From Paenibacillus marchantiae (lineage in GTDB: Bacteria; Bacillota; Bacilli; Paenibacillales; Paenibacillaceae): a stretch of 64,000 nucleotides of DNA. The position numbers and the translations under genes were made by a program. Under the pieces are notes generated by a model. The model was not told the origin of the DNA. It did no database searches and saw only the letters and a list, made by a program, of their open reading frames with translations. The stretch is from the NCBI RefSeq assembly GCF_028771845.1, contig NZ_CP118270.1, positions 6,138,001 through 6,202,000 of the forward strand, written 5' to 3'. Positions 18,254 to 26,815 of the stretch are shown here, piece by piece. The stretch's first letter is position 1; the number at the start of each line of letters is the position of its first letter.

Positions 18254-19549
18254 CTAGCCACCTTGTGATGTCTTTTCCGCACTAGCTTTGTCCACCTTCT
18301 GATCATTCCAGTACACCTCTGCAATCATGTCGGCGAGCACTTTGGATGTCCGCTCCAGTTCAGCAGCTGTATTGTCGATGCCGCCAATCTCAATCAATAT
18401 GCTGTTGGGAGAAAGCGTCTGGTTGTATTCACCATTGTTGGCCCCGCCGCCGTCCTTGCCCCATACGCCCCGAGATACCCCTGGATATTTCGCTTCCAGC
18501 TTCTTATGAATTTTGGCCGCAAAGGCCTCATTCTGCTGCCAGTTTGGATTTTCATGTCCTATAATAAAATATACTTTGGCATAACCCAGATTATTAATGG
18601 TCGTTGTTGTTTTGTTATGACGTTGTGAGTCACGGTGGATATCGATGAGATACGTAAGATCGTCATTTTGAGCGAGTGCAGTTTTCACCGTCTGACGAGA
18701 GTATTTATAGGAATAATTCCAGTTATAATCCTTCACCTTGGTCGGATAATCTTCCTGTGCATGCTCCACCCCAATCCCCAGCTTCTCCAAACTGTCGGAT
18801 AAGTAGGTTCCCACTTGAAAAACATTGCCCGTCGATTTACCAGAAGAAGGATTGTCACTCTTTGTGCCCAAGAGAGGATTGTATCCTTCACGTGGATGGG
18901 AATGGTAGACAAGAATCGCTTTTTTTCCTGTCGTTGGTTTGCTCGGTTCATCTTTACCGCCACTCTTCGGTGGGGGATCACCCTTTACTTCACCATCACC
19001 CGGATTCTGCGGATCAGATGGATCGGGGTTATCCTGACCTGGTGGGATATGCTGCTCGCCACCTGATTTCCCTCCGCCTGCCGATGCCGTATCAATGAGT
19101 CCAGGACCCGGCTGATAATCTTCTGGAGCTTCAGCTTTTTCATTTCCCGAGCCCGGTCGCAGCAGTACGGGTTGATTGGAACCCATGCCAGGCATTTCTC
19201 TAGCGATCAGGCTTTTGGGGTCTTGCGGATTCACATTCGTCAGCAGTTGGAACACAAATGAAGTCAGATTTTCACCAGAAAATGCAGAGGCTTGTTCCTT
19301 CTGAGTTAGATGCGGCATTTCCATGCCGAGCATGTCCACAAAAAAGCTGCTTGATACGGCTCCCGCAAACCCTTTCATAGAAGAAACGGGTGAGCTATTC
19401 AAACGCTTCTCTGCCATGCCCCCTAGACCGAGTACAACAAAAAACAAAGCAGATATGATCATAAGCAACAACAACGTACGGCCCATGGCCAGCACGTGCA
19501 AACATCTCTTTTTCCATTTACCAATATTCCAGGCCAATATTTTGTTCAT
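18254..19549 (-). CDS. spoIIP: Stage II sporulation protein P (SpoIIP)
   Basis: The 431-residue protein has an N-terminal membrane anchor (TLLLLMIISALFFVVLGLGG, about residues 24-43) and then a long Pro/Gly/Lys-rich linker (about 130-215). The amidase/endopeptidase domain begins KKAILVYHSHPREGYNP and includes LIDIHRDSQRH and LIEIGGIDN. These histidines and glutamates are the zinc-ligand region of SpoIIP. It degrades septal peptidoglycan with SpoIID/SpoIIM during engulfment. I start at ATG 19549 (GGAAGGAG upstream) rather than ATG 19639, whose reading runs over the gpr terminator. Confidence 0.94.
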   Translation of the reverse strand: MNKILAWNIGKWKKRCLHVLAMGRTLLLLMIISALFFVVLGLGGMAEKRLNSSPVSSMKGFAGAVSSSFFVDMLGMEMPHLTQKEQASAFSGENLTSFVFQLLTNVNPQDPKSLIAREMPGMGSNQPVLLRPGSGNEKAEAPEDYQPGPGLIDTASAGGGKSGGEQHIPPGQDNPDPSDPQNPGDGEVKGDPPPKSGGKDEPSKPTTGKKAILVYHSHPREGYNPLLGTKSDNPSSGKSTGNVFQVGTYLSDSLEKLGIGVEHAQEDYPTKVKDYNWNYSYKYSRQTVKTALAQNDDLTYLIDIHRDSQRHNKTTTTINNLGYAKVYFIIGHENPNWQQNEAFAAKIHKKLEAKYPGVSRGVWGKDGGGANNGEYNQTLSPNSILIEIGGIDNTAAELERTSKVLADMIAEVYWNDQKVDKASAEKTSQGG

Positions 19550-19646
19550 TGCTTCTGTCTCCTTCCCTGCTGGACAACGCTTATACTTCAACTCTATGAG
19601 CCTGCCAGATTTGATAGAACAGGAAAAAGAAGATTGCACAAAAAAA

Positions 19647-19673
19647 GAAAGTCCGATAGATTCGGACCTTCTT
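19647..19673 (-). terminator. Terminator of gpr
   Basis: On the minus strand AAGAAGGTCCGA, a short loop, TCGGACTTTCTT and then a T-run form a clear intrinsic terminator. It lies 37 nt past the gpr stop and shows that gpr and spoIIP can be transcribed separately. Confidence 0.85.
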
Positions 19674-19709
19674 CACAGGAGTCTCAAGCATTTAAATTTC
19701 AAATGTTAA

Positions 19710-20711
19710 TTAATGGGTGTAGGCAGCTACATTCTCCGCATTTACCGCATCATGGAGAGCTGCATTTAGACCGGTTGCAATAATATTGGCAATATCTTCG
19801 ACAAACTCGTCGATTTCTTTGGGCGTAACGATCAGATCATGGCCTAGTGGCTCCAGTACCTCTTTTACCAAACTGAGACGGTCATTTTCGCCGATATCGT
19901 CCAGCATGCCCATAATCTGTTTCGTTTGGTCGGTCTCCTGCCGAAAATGAGTACGCATCATTTCGATGACGTTATTCACAATGGTCGACGCATAACATAC
20001 GGTAGGTACACCGATGGCAATGCAGGGAACACCCAATATTTCACGTGTCAGTCCACGTCGCTTGTTCCCAATTCCTGAGCCAGGATGAATGCCGATGTCT
20101 GCCACTTGAATCGTTGTATTAACACGTTCGAGGGAGCGTGAAGCCAGCGCATCAATCGCAATGATTGCATCCGGTTTCGTTCGATCCACGATCGCTTGTA
20201 CGATGTCACTGGATTCTATACCCGTTGTCCCCAGCACACCTGGCGCAATGGCACTGACTTCCCGATACCCCGGTGCAACCTGATCCGGCACCAGCTCAAA
20301 ATACTGACGGGTAACCATCAGATTCTCCACTACCAGCGGACCAAGTGAATCAGGCGTGACGTTCAGGTTGCCCAAACCCACAATCAGCACCTTGGACGTC
20401 TTGTTAATTCCCGCTTTGGCCAAAAAATCTTCCATCTCTCGCGTGAATTCTGCCGCCACCCGCTCCTGAAGATCGGTATCCCCGTTACGAAGCGATGGAA
20501 CCTCCAAAGTGACATAGTGCCCCTTTACACGCCCAATTGCTGTAGCGGCTGCATCATCAAGCACATCAATACGTGTGATTTTGATACCGTCTTTCTCATC
20601 CACATCCTCCCGCAGCCCGGGAATCGTCTGTTTCTGTCCCCCCTGAGCCATCTCCTTGGAGTCAATTGCCAAGTCGGTACGAACTGCATAATTTTGCAAA
20701 TCCAGTGTCAT
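19710..20711 (-). CDS. gpr: Germination protease GPR
   Basis: The 333-residue protein of peptidase family A25/M63 starts MTLDLQNYAVRTDLAIDS, the propeptide region, with TDLA near the processing site. It carries VLIVGLGNLNVTPDSLGP and IIAIDALASRSLERVNTT, with the conserved aspartates, and HPGSGIGNKRRGLT. GPR is made as a zymogen in the forespore and cleaves small acid-soluble proteins on germination. It is strong evidence for an endospore former. It is divergent from rpsT. Confidence 0.96.
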   Translation of the reverse strand: MTLDLQNYAVRTDLAIDSKEMAQGGQKQTIPGLREDVDEKDGIKITRIDVLDDAAATAIGRVKGHYVTLEVPSLRNGDTDLQERVAAEFTREMEDFLAKAGINKTSKVLIVGLGNLNVTPDSLGPLVVENLMVTRQYFELVPDQVAPGYREVSAIAPGVLGTTGIESSDIVQAIVDRTKPDAIIAIDALASRSLERVNTTIQVADIGIHPGSGIGNKRRGLTREILGVPCIAIGVPTVCYASTIVNNVIEMMRTHFRQETDQTKQIMGMLDDIGENDRLSLVKEVLEPLGHDLIVTPKEIDEFVEDIANIIATGLNAALHDAVNAENVAAYTH

Positions 20712-20801
20712 CTGTCCCTGCCTCCCTTACCGCATTTGAGCATATTGTGTGGGAAAATGGTGTGCTTTATGCAGCACCATCGAACATCATAGGAAAATCT
20801 G

Positions 20802-20830
20802 TTGCAATTTGCATGCCAGCGTGCTAGAAT
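20802..20830 (+). promoter_or_regulatory. Predicted promoter of rpsT
   Basis: TTGCAA (20802-20807), a 17-nt spacer and TAGAAT (20825-20830) form a good vegetative promoter. It lies 57 nt before the rpsT start. Confidence 0.6.
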
Positions 20831-20886
20831 ATTTTAAGTTGTGAAACGTTTGTATTCATGCAAATGCCTTACAGGAGGTGAATGTA

Positions 20887-21159
20887 ATGCCAAACATCAA
20901 ATCCGCTGTTAAACGCGTAAAAACGAGCGACAAGCGCCGCGCACTCAACGCTTCCCAGAAATCTGCACTCCGTACAGCTGTTAAAGCTGCTGATGCTGCT
21001 CTGGTAAGTAACGAAGTTGATACTGCAAAAGCTGCGATTCAAGCTGCTTCCAAAAAGCTGGACAAGGCTGTAACTAAAGGTCTGGTTCATAAAAATGCTG
21101 CAGCCCGCAAAAAGTCTCGCTTGGCGAAAAAACTGAACGCTCTTTCCGCACAAGCGTAA
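20887..21159 (+). CDS. rpsT: 30S ribosomal protein S20
   Basis: The 90-residue basic, helical protein begins [20 protein letters not shown] and ends [16 protein letters not shown], as in bS20. An ATG at 20878 is in frame but lies within the AGGAGGTG ribosome site, so ATG 20887 is the start. It binds the 5' domain of 16S rRNA. It is followed closely by a terminator and is monocistronic. Confidence 0.97.
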   Translation: MPNIKSAVKRVKTSDKRRALNASQKSALRTAVKAADAALVSNEVDTAKAAIQAASKKLDKAVTKGLVHKNAAARKKSRLAKKLNALSAQA

Positions 21160-21186
21160 GAAGCGTTACTTATACGATCTAATGGA

Positions 21187-21221
21187 AAAATCCTGAACAG
21201 CACGAGCTTTCAGGATTTTTT
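21187..21221 (+). terminator. Terminator of rpsT
   Basis: AAAATCCTGAA pairs with TTCAGGATTTT, followed by a T-run, 27 nt after the rpsT stop. Confidence 0.9.
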
Positions 21222-21255
21222 AGTATCTGATTCTATAAGCACTCATTCAAACGGG

Positions 21256-21301
21256 GCGGCCTCTATTCCGATGATCTCACCATCAACGGAATAGAGGCCG
21301 C
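21256..21301. terminator. Strong hairpin between convergent rpsT and holA
   Basis: A perfect 15-bp stem GCGGCCTCTATTCCG / CGGAATAGAGGCCGC with a 16-nt loop. It lies 25 nt past the holA stop. The T-tract is weak on both sides, so it is best seen as the holA terminator or an RNA 3'-end stabiliser. Confidence 0.7.
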
Positions 21302-21325
21302 TTTGTGTTACAGTTATATCTAAGT

Positions 21326-22345
21326 TTAAGCACCGAGCCTTAACAAGAAAAGCTCTAGTCCGAGCACTTTATCCACTGCCCCGGTCTTCATCTGATAATC
21401 CAGTTCACTGAGATGACTCAGAATTAGCCTCAAACGTTCTGCCTGAAACTTGCGAGCCTGTTCACCAGCAATTTTGACAGCATACGGATGCAGACCAAGC
21501 TGACTGGCAATCTGCTGTTGGGAGTAACTCTGCTGCCCTAACTCCTTTACCTGAATCATAATTCGAAATTGACGGGCAATCAAGGCAGCAATTTTGATTG
21601 GTTCTTCACGCTGCTTCAGCAACTCATAAAAAAGACCCAACGCTTTCTCCAGCCTCAAGTTAGCAAGCTCCTCCACCAACGCGAACACATTCTGCTCGGT
21701 ACTTCGCGCCACCAAAGATTCGATATCTGCGCGTTTAATCGTGCCTCCGTTACCAGCGAACAAACACAACTTGTCCACTTCCGCAGATAACGTCTGCAAG
21801 CCTGTTCCTGCATAACTAACAAGCGTGTCAGCTGCTCCAGTCTCAAAAGATACATCCCGTTGCTTCGCCAGCTTTACAATCCAACCCAGCAGCTCTTCAC
21901 CACTTAGTGGAGCGAACGCAAGGACAACGGCTTGTTTCTTGGCTGCCTTAACTAGTTTTTTACGCTCATCCAGCTTATCCCCTTGGGCCAGAAACACAAT
22001 AATACTATAATCTGCCGGATTGTCCATATATGTAAGCAGCCGATCAATCTGGTGATCCATTTTGGAATCCTTGCCTGCTGTAAACAAATTAGCATCGCGA
22101 ACGATAATGAGTTTACGTGGAACAAGAAAAGGAACCGTCTCCGCTTCTTCAATGACCACCTCCACAGGTGTCTCAGAGAGATCATATGGAATGATCGCAA
22201 ATTCTCGGTGCTCTTCTTCAATTACCTGTTGTTTTAACATATCCGTAAATTGCTGTATCTGGTACTTCTCCGTTCCGTACAGCACATATACCGGAGCCGT
22301 TTCTCCATTACGTATTGCCTTTGTCGCACTCTTTACATCCATCAC
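21326..22345 (-). CDS. holA: DNA polymerase III subunit delta
   Basis: The 339-residue clamp-loader subunit opens MDVKSATKAIRNGETAPVYV then LYGTEKYQIQQFTDMLKQQV. It shows domain I elements AETVPFLVPRKLIIVRDA and the C-terminal helical collar, ending LGLELFLLRLG. It resembles Bacillus YqeN. It binds the beta clamp and opens it for loading. Either GTG 22345 or the adjacent ATG 22342 may start; AAGGGGG upstream fits both. In B. subtilis the comE operon lies just upstream of this gene, which is relevant because only a comEC remnant is found here (25.7 kb). Confidence 0.93.
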   Translation of the reverse strand: MMDVKSATKAIRNGETAPVYVLYGTEKYQIQQFTDMLKQQVIEEEHREFAIIPYDLSETPVEVVIEEAETVPFLVPRKLIIVRDANLFTAGKDSKMDHQIDRLLTYMDNPADYSIIVFLAQGDKLDERKKLVKAAKKQAVVLAFAPLSGEELLGWIVKLAKQRDVSFETGAADTLVSYAGTGLQTLSAEVDKLCLFAGNGGTIKRADIESLVARSTEQNVFALVEELANLRLEKALGLFYELLKQREEPIKIAALIARQFRIMIQVKELGQQSYSQQQIASQLGLHPYAVKIAGEQARKFQAERLRLILSHLSELDYQMKTGAVDKVLGLELFLLRLGA

Positions 22346-22395
22346 GGTGCCCCCTTATCCCTCTTATCCTACCAGAAATCGTGACAGACAACAAA

Positions 22396-22429
22396 GGGGC
22401 CTTACATCCGGTTACGGATGAAGGCCCCC
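22396..22429. terminator. GC-rich hairpin upstream of holA
   Basis: GGGGCCTTACATCCG pairs with CGGATGAAGGCCCC (one bulge), and outer GACAG/CTGTC can extend the stem. It sits between the anti-sigma gene and holA and is probably the terminator of the sigma operon, though the T-tract is poor. Confidence 0.5.
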
Positions 22430-22599
22430 TGTCCTACATCTATATAAACGCTGACACCAACAATTCTAGAAAAAGCTGGTGCGCGGTCATACGACGTCAG
22501 TTATGCCAACTGAGATAGGACGTTGTTGTTACTTTCAATATATTCTTGATACAACAGAAATGTTCGGCAAGTCTTAAGGCCAAACGTATAATTTACAGC

Positions 22600-23859
22600 C
22601 TATTTACCAGAGGTCCCGCTTGAACCAGTGGACACATTAAACGATTTCTTCACTGTTGTCCCATCTTGATCTGTCTCGTAATTGAATACGGTGCTATCCT
22701 TGGACCAGCTCGCAGATTTTAGTGTACCCTCCACACTACGTTGCTCGACCAGATTAAGCACATCCGGGTCAGCAGCAGGTTTAGAGTAAATGCTGATCTG
22801 ATCGCCGAGTAGCATGACCAGATAGGAGCCATCGGGTGACTTCCATTCTTTTGGAGTCGTCGTAGCAAGTGCACCTGAATCCGTGGCAGCCAATCCCTTA
22901 TTTCCTCCCGCTGCATCCATGCCTGTCTCGGAATCAGGACTCGTCACGCCCTCTGTTGGCTCTTCTACCTTAACATCAGGCATATCCTGAGAAGTAGTGA
23001 ATGATTGTGCATCCCCATTTTCAGGCTCCGTTGCTCCGCTCTCAGTAGAACCTGCCGAAGGTCCGGTAGCAGCTCCTGAACCCTGACTTTTTTGCTGATC
23101 TGCACTCTTGGTACTATCGGCAGGATTGGAACTGGAAGGGGCGTTTTTCGTTGAATCACTCTTTTTCAATTCTGATCCAGTATCCGGCTGTTTAGAAGGT
23201 TGGTCTTCCTTCAATTCTGGTTCCTGCACCTTTTCTGAACCATTTTCTTCAGGACCAACCTCTTGAGCTTGTTTATCTTCAGCGGATGGCTGACTTTCCG
23301 AACTATCGATCCACACACTGTTATCGCTCTGTAGTGAGGAGGAAGAATCTTCATTGTTGATCTCTCTGCTCAGTGGATTTTGATCCTCATTCCCGCCTTC
23401 TTGGGTACTGCCCGTGCTCATTATCATTTCTGCATTTTCAATCTTCTCTGGCTGATATCCAAAAATGGCAACGCCCAGTACAACAGCGGCTGCTGCTGCG
23501 CCCATGGACATCCGGCCCGCCATAGAATTCAACCATTTTTGCTTCGGTTTCCGCTCACTTGAACGCTGTAAATTCTCAAATGCAGCAGGGACAGGACTCA
23601 TTTCCTGTATTGTACTGCTTTGTTCCCTTTTCGCTTCGTCGATTGCATCCAGTTGCGGCATAATGGCATCAACCAGACTGAATCTCGGGGTTACCTGCGG
23701 CAAATCTTCCAGTTCTCTGGAGAGAGCTCTGAGCAAACTAAAATTTTCGGCGCACTCCGCGCATTGGGCCACATGCTGTAGCATCTGCGCAGTTTCCGCC
23801 TCGCCCAGATCATGATCCAGATACCGGTGCATCCATTCCACCACCTCTTCGCATTTCAT
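22600..23859 (-). CDS. Anti-sigma factor with zf-HC2 domain
   Basis: The 419-residue protein starts with a zinc anti-sigma domain (MKCEEVVEWMHRYLDHDLGE, then HVAQCAECAENF, the HX3CX2C motif). One membrane segment follows near residues 117-133 (MGAAAAAVVLGVAIFGY). The next ~200 residues are Ser/Glu/Gln/Asp-rich and low in complexity. A small C-terminal beta domain ends the protein (about 335-410, LVMLLGDQISIYSKPAADPD). It should hold the adjacent ECF sigma at the membrane and sense an envelope signal. Start and sigma stop overlap by 4 nt (ATGA), so translation is coupled. Confidence 0.88.
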   Translation of the reverse strand: MKCEEVVEWMHRYLDHDLGEAETAQMLQHVAQCAECAENFSLLRALSRELEDLPQVTPRFSLVDAIMPQLDAIDEAKREQSSTIQEMSPVPAAFENLQRSSERKPKQKWLNSMAGRMSMGAAAAAVVLGVAIFGYQPEKIENAEMIMSTGSTQEGGNEDQNPLSREINNEDSSSSLQSDNSVWIDSSESQPSAEDKQAQEVGPEENGSEKVQEPELKEDQPSKQPDTGSELKKSDSTKNAPSSSNPADSTKSADQQKSQGSGAATGPSAGSTESGATEPENGDAQSFTTSQDMPDVKVEEPTEGVTSPDSETGMDAAGGNKGLAATDSGALATTTPKEWKSPDGSYLVMLLGDQISIYSKPAADPDVLNLVEQRSVEGTLKSASWSKDSTVFNYETDQDGTTVKKSFNVSTGSSGTSGK

Positions 23860-24404
23860 CCTGTCACACCACCTTTCTGATACTCCTGTAGTAGATTCTG
23901 TAATTGCTGTCTGGCTCTAAATAAATAAGATTTAACCGTATTCAACGGAAGATCGAGGCAATCCGCAATTTCGTTATAGGATAAGTCCTGCAAATATCTT
24001 AGAACAATAACGGTACGATGATGCTCAGGCAGCTTGTTAATGGCATCCTGAATATCCTTTGCCACATATGTGGACATCACTTCGAATTCCACATCCTGAT
24101 TGTCCTGAAAAACCATATCATGCTCGTCAATGGAGACGGAGGGCTTGGTTCTTCTGAATTTGTCAATACAGATATTCGTGACGATGCGCTGAACCCATGT
24201 CTTAAACTGGGCCTTTTCCTCATATGAATTAATCTTGGTGTAAATTCGGATCAACGCTTCCTGAGCAGCATCCAAAGCGTCTTGTTCATTATTTAGAATG
24301 TAATATGCGGTCCGATAAACATGCTGTTCAATGTCCCGCAATAGGGTAATTAGAGCGTCGCGATCGCCCGATTGAGCGGCTCTGATGAGTTCCGGCTCTA
24401 CCAC
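23856..24404 (-). CDS. ECF RNA polymerase sigma factor (SigW-like)
   Basis: The 182-residue sigma-70 family protein has region 2 (YRTAYYILNNEQDALDAAQEA, then TWVQRIVTNICIDKFRR) and region 4 (LPEHHRTVIVLRYLQDLSYN, then EIADCLDLPLNTVKSYLFRA). It starts with GTG, AGGGGGA 6 nt upstream. The order sigma then zinc anti-sigma and the likely self-promoter upstream support an autoregulated cell-envelope stress circuit. The exact group cannot be fixed by eye. Confidence 0.9.
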   Translation of the reverse strand: MVEPELIRAAQSGDRDALITLLRDIEQHVYRTAYYILNNEQDALDAAQEALIRIYTKINSYEEKAQFKTWVQRIVTNICIDKFRRTKPSVSIDEHDMVFQDNQDVEFEVMSTYVAKDIQDAINKLPEHHRTVIVLRYLQDLSYNEIADCLDLPLNTVKSYLFRARQQLQNLLQEYQKGGVTG

Positions 24405-24434
24405 AAAGGATCCCCCTCTCCCTGCAACCTTACA

Positions 24435-24461
24435 GACGTGACCATCAATAAAATTGTTGCA
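24435..24461 (-). promoter_or_regulatory. Candidate autoregulatory ECF promoter
   Basis: On the minus strand TGCAAC (24456-24461), a 17-nt spacer and CGTC (24435-24438) resemble the AAC / CGTC elements of ECF-dependent promoters. It lies 31 nt before the sigma start codon. Confidence 0.5.
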
Positions 24462-24753
24462 AAGTTAAGTATTTTTTTTATTGCCATAACAAAATAACGG
24501 CTTATGTATTGGGGCCGCTGAAATCTTCTCTTAGAATAACAGAAATTGCATAACGAGTCATCAAGCCAGCTCAAAAGTCATTCCAGTACTTACACGACTC
24601 AATTTTATTACAATGGCATACATTATAGCTAACAACACTTATAGCATTGAAAATAAAAAAGTTCAAATTTTGTACAAATTTAAGCTCGTTTTAATGTAAT
24701 TTTCATGAAAACAGTGTATTGTAAATTTACATTCATAACACGAGGTGATGAGC

Positions 24754-25056
24754 ATGCCAGCTCTTGCAAAAATTCAAGCGTTAAAAGAACAAATGCCCAA
24801 AGAATATCAAAGCATATCCCATTTTGTGGAACATGCTTTGCAGTCTATTGATACTCTGGTTGAGGAACATCGGAAATACACCGCTGCACAGGCATTATAC
24901 GGCGATAAAATCGTCGGATCGGAAGAACGCTTGTACAGAGAAACCGTGCTTGATGTACGAGCACAGCTCTTGCTGACGCTTGAGAAAACCGTAGAAGATC
25001 TGTTGCACAAAGGCGACAAACATTGGAGTAAACACTTCAAAGATGGCGTTGAATAA
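24754..25056 (+). CDS. Small hypothetical helical protein
   Basis: The 100-residue protein starts MPALAKIQALKEQMPKEYQS and is largely helical and charged, with no cysteine or membrane segment. I do not recognise it. ATG 24754 is 6 nt after GAGGTG; the GTG 24745 and ATG 24748 in the same frame sit on the ribosome site. It stands alone between the sigma operon (divergent) and a very strong terminator. Codon use is core-like, so it probably belongs to the chromosome rather than the island. Confidence 0.75.
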   Translation: MPALAKIQALKEQMPKEYQSISHFVEHALQSIDTLVEEHRKYTAAQALYGDKIVGSEERLYRETVLDVRAQLLLTLEKTVEDLLHKGDKHWSKHFKDGVE

Positions 25057-25083
25057 TTCGTTGTTATAAGTCATTCCAAAATT

Positions 25084-25135
25084 AGCCCGCTTTCCGGCAT
25101 TCTCCCCGAGGAGCATACCGGAAAGCGGGCTTTTG
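25084..25135. terminator. Strong terminator after the 100-aa gene
   Basis: AGCCCGCTTTCCGG pairs perfectly with CCGGAAAGCGGGCT, followed by TTTTGGTTT. This is the last clear core-genome signal before base composition drops. Confidence 0.9.
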
Positions 25136-25356
25136 GTTTCATTCTTCGAGCAAATGATGTACTTCATAGAGAAAATTAATAAATGACAACCAGTTGTAGA
25201 TTGGGACTGTATAGATTTTATCTTTATTGAGCGAACATGATGAACACAGAAGTATTACGTATCTTTCACGAAATTTTACATTAATTTCACATAAACAGCA
25301 TAATCAATCCCATTTTATAACTTAAAATAGAAAATATAGGCACGTAGAGGAGCGAA

Positions 25357-25473
25357 ATCAGACAACTAACGGAAAACTGGACACTATTTAATAGTAATTC
25401 AAGTCGCAAAGACGAACTAGAACTCACAACGGCGCAACAAAATTTCTATGCAGATATGAGGCAGATTAAATGA
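25357..25473 (+). other. Short open frame with good ribosome site but AUC in the start position
   Basis: AGAGGAG lies 6 nt before an ATC codon at 25357, and the frame then reads 38 codons (RQLTENWTLFNSNSSRKDEL then QQNFYADMRQIK) to a stop that overlaps the next ATG. The composition looks coding. Either the start ATG has mutated to ATC, or a rare AUC start is used. It could be the decayed partner of the small membrane protein that follows. Confidence 0.35.
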
Positions 25474-25649
25474 ATTTGAAAATCTTTTTAAAGTACTTCC
25501 TGGGATTTTTTCTACTCTGTAGTCTATTATTTATTGTATATAATATGATGATACGCCATAAAACTTGGGATCAAATCGATCACACGATTAACTTATTCAG
25601 TGCGACTATAATTAGCTTAATAGTTGGTATTTCAAAAGCAAGAGAGTAA
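25470..25649 (+). CDS. Small membrane protein
   Basis: The 59-residue protein MNLKIFLKYFLGFFLLCSLL has a hydrophobic first third (residues 5-27), and a second weaker hydrophobic stretch near residues 42-54. GAGG lies 9 nt before the ATG. The start codon overlaps the stop of the short frame before it. Function unknown. It sits in the AT-rich junction zone, so it may be island-borne. Confidence 0.45.
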   Translation: MNLKIFLKYFLGFFLLCSLLFIVYNMMIRHKTWDQIDHTINLFSATIISLIVGISKARE

Positions 25650-25676
25650 TCCATTTTAGCCAACTCCCACAGAAAT

Positions 25677-25960
25677 TCATGAATCATCCATCGTCAACTT
25701 GTAGCGCACATCAATCTTCCCATCTTTGATCTTCATCTGAATCTCCCCCATTTGATCTGTTCGATAGATCTCTGTACCCGAATTTACAAGACGTTCAAGC
25801 ACCCCAGGATTGGGATGTCCATATGTATTGTTGGCCCCAGCAGATATCACGGATGCAGATGCATTCCAGTACTGTAACCAAGCTTCCGTTGACGATGTTT
25901 TGCTACCGTGGTGTGCAACTTTTAATACGTCTATGGTGACAGGAACCTCTGCGACTTAAC
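25677..25960 (-). pseudogene. Isolated 3' end of comEC (C-terminal metallo-beta-lactamase-like domain)
   Basis: Translated on the minus strand this gives VAEVPVTIDVLKVAHHGSKT then AWLQYWNASASVISAGANNT, YGHPNPGVLERLVNSG, EIYRTDQMGEI and a natural stop at 25677. VAHHGSKTS and NxYGHPxPxVLERL...G..IYRTDQ.G are the hallmark end of ComEC, the DNA-uptake channel. No methionine start and no membrane domain precede it: upstream is an in-frame TAA and unrelated repeat sequence. About 90 codons of a normally ~800-codon gene remain. In related genomes comEC lies near holA, so this is the original locus, broken. Confidence 0.85.
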
Positions 25961-26025
25961 CCATAAGTTTGCCATTTGGCAAGCTTATGCTTCCAAAAGA
26001 TCATGGCAACCTTATGCTTCCAATT
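25959..26025. repeat. Direct plus inverted repeats at the comEC break (possible IS end)
   Basis: On the minus strand the element TTGGAAGCATAAG(G/C)TTGCCA occurs twice in tandem, and the second copy forms a dyad CATAAGCTTGCCA-AA-TGGCAAACTTATG. This clustered repeat pattern next to a truncated gene looks like a transposase-binding end (for example of IS21-like elements), but no transposase remains. Confidence 0.5.
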
Positions 26026-26160
26026 CACCCATATGCAAACACACATTCCTATTCCGCTTTGAAAATGTGCAAAAAGTGACCGTTTCAGGACCTTTATGAA
26101 TGAAAAATCACTAAAATTATCGGTTTCGAGATTCAAAATGTACAATTTGAGTTAGAGGCA

Positions 26161-26815
26161 GTTTAAATTATACTTTAAATGAAATCTTTAAAATCAAATA
26201 AGCCAACCACTAATATGATTGACTTCACTTGAGTTTATTGAGCTATGGTTTCCCGTTAGCGTATGGTTTCTTACTCCTGATACCATTAATGATAACGGGT
26301 TTAACTGCGGCTGCCGTTTTTCTTTGCAGAGCTATTGTTCCCCACAGAAACAATTGATCAAGGAATACTGAATTATAAATGCCACGTTCAGATATCGCGG
26401 TCTTGCAGAAGTATGCATGCTGAGGTCGGGCATTGAAACTGGAGTTGAACTGCAGACTTAGTAAAGTGAAAAAGTCCCATTTAGGGGCTAGGGGCTTTTC
26501 ACTGGAGAGATTGCTATTAACCTATCCGTTTAGTTAACAAAGCAGCCGATTACTTTGTTCAGCTGCTTTGTTGGTTTTATTAAGCTATCGTTTCCCGTTA
26601 GTTTAACACTTATTTGTACACTCATGATCTATAAGCTTCTTATCTGCCCGTTAGCTTAATAAGTTACGGGCGAAAATTGATCAGGTATAAGTCTAATCGG
26701 TAATCGTATCAGGTTACTGTCCTTGGCTTGGGACAAGAACTTGTCCCAAAAAAATAAAAAAGCCGCTAATTAGCGACTTTCAATGAGATCATGATTTTGT
26801 CCCTCATATAGGTAT
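26161..26815. other. Non-coding junction region with hairpins and CCCGTTAG repeats
   Basis: No gene is visible. Copies of a short motif TTTCCCGTTAG / CCCGTTAGCTTAATAA occur at about 26248, 26590 and 26646, the last forming a CCCGT...ACGGG dyad. Hairpins GTGAAAAAG...CTTTTCAC (26465-26502) and AAAGCAGC...GCTGCTTT (26539-26570) are present. Confidence 0.6.
26728..26782 (-). terminator. Two terminators downstream of the 26816-28018 gene
   Basis: On the minus strand AAAGTCGCTAATTAGCGGCTTT is followed by TTTTATTTTTTT. Immediately beyond, TTGGGACAAG-AA-CTTGTCCCAA (26728-26749) is a perfect 10-bp stem with an A/T run on its island side. Confidence 0.75.
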
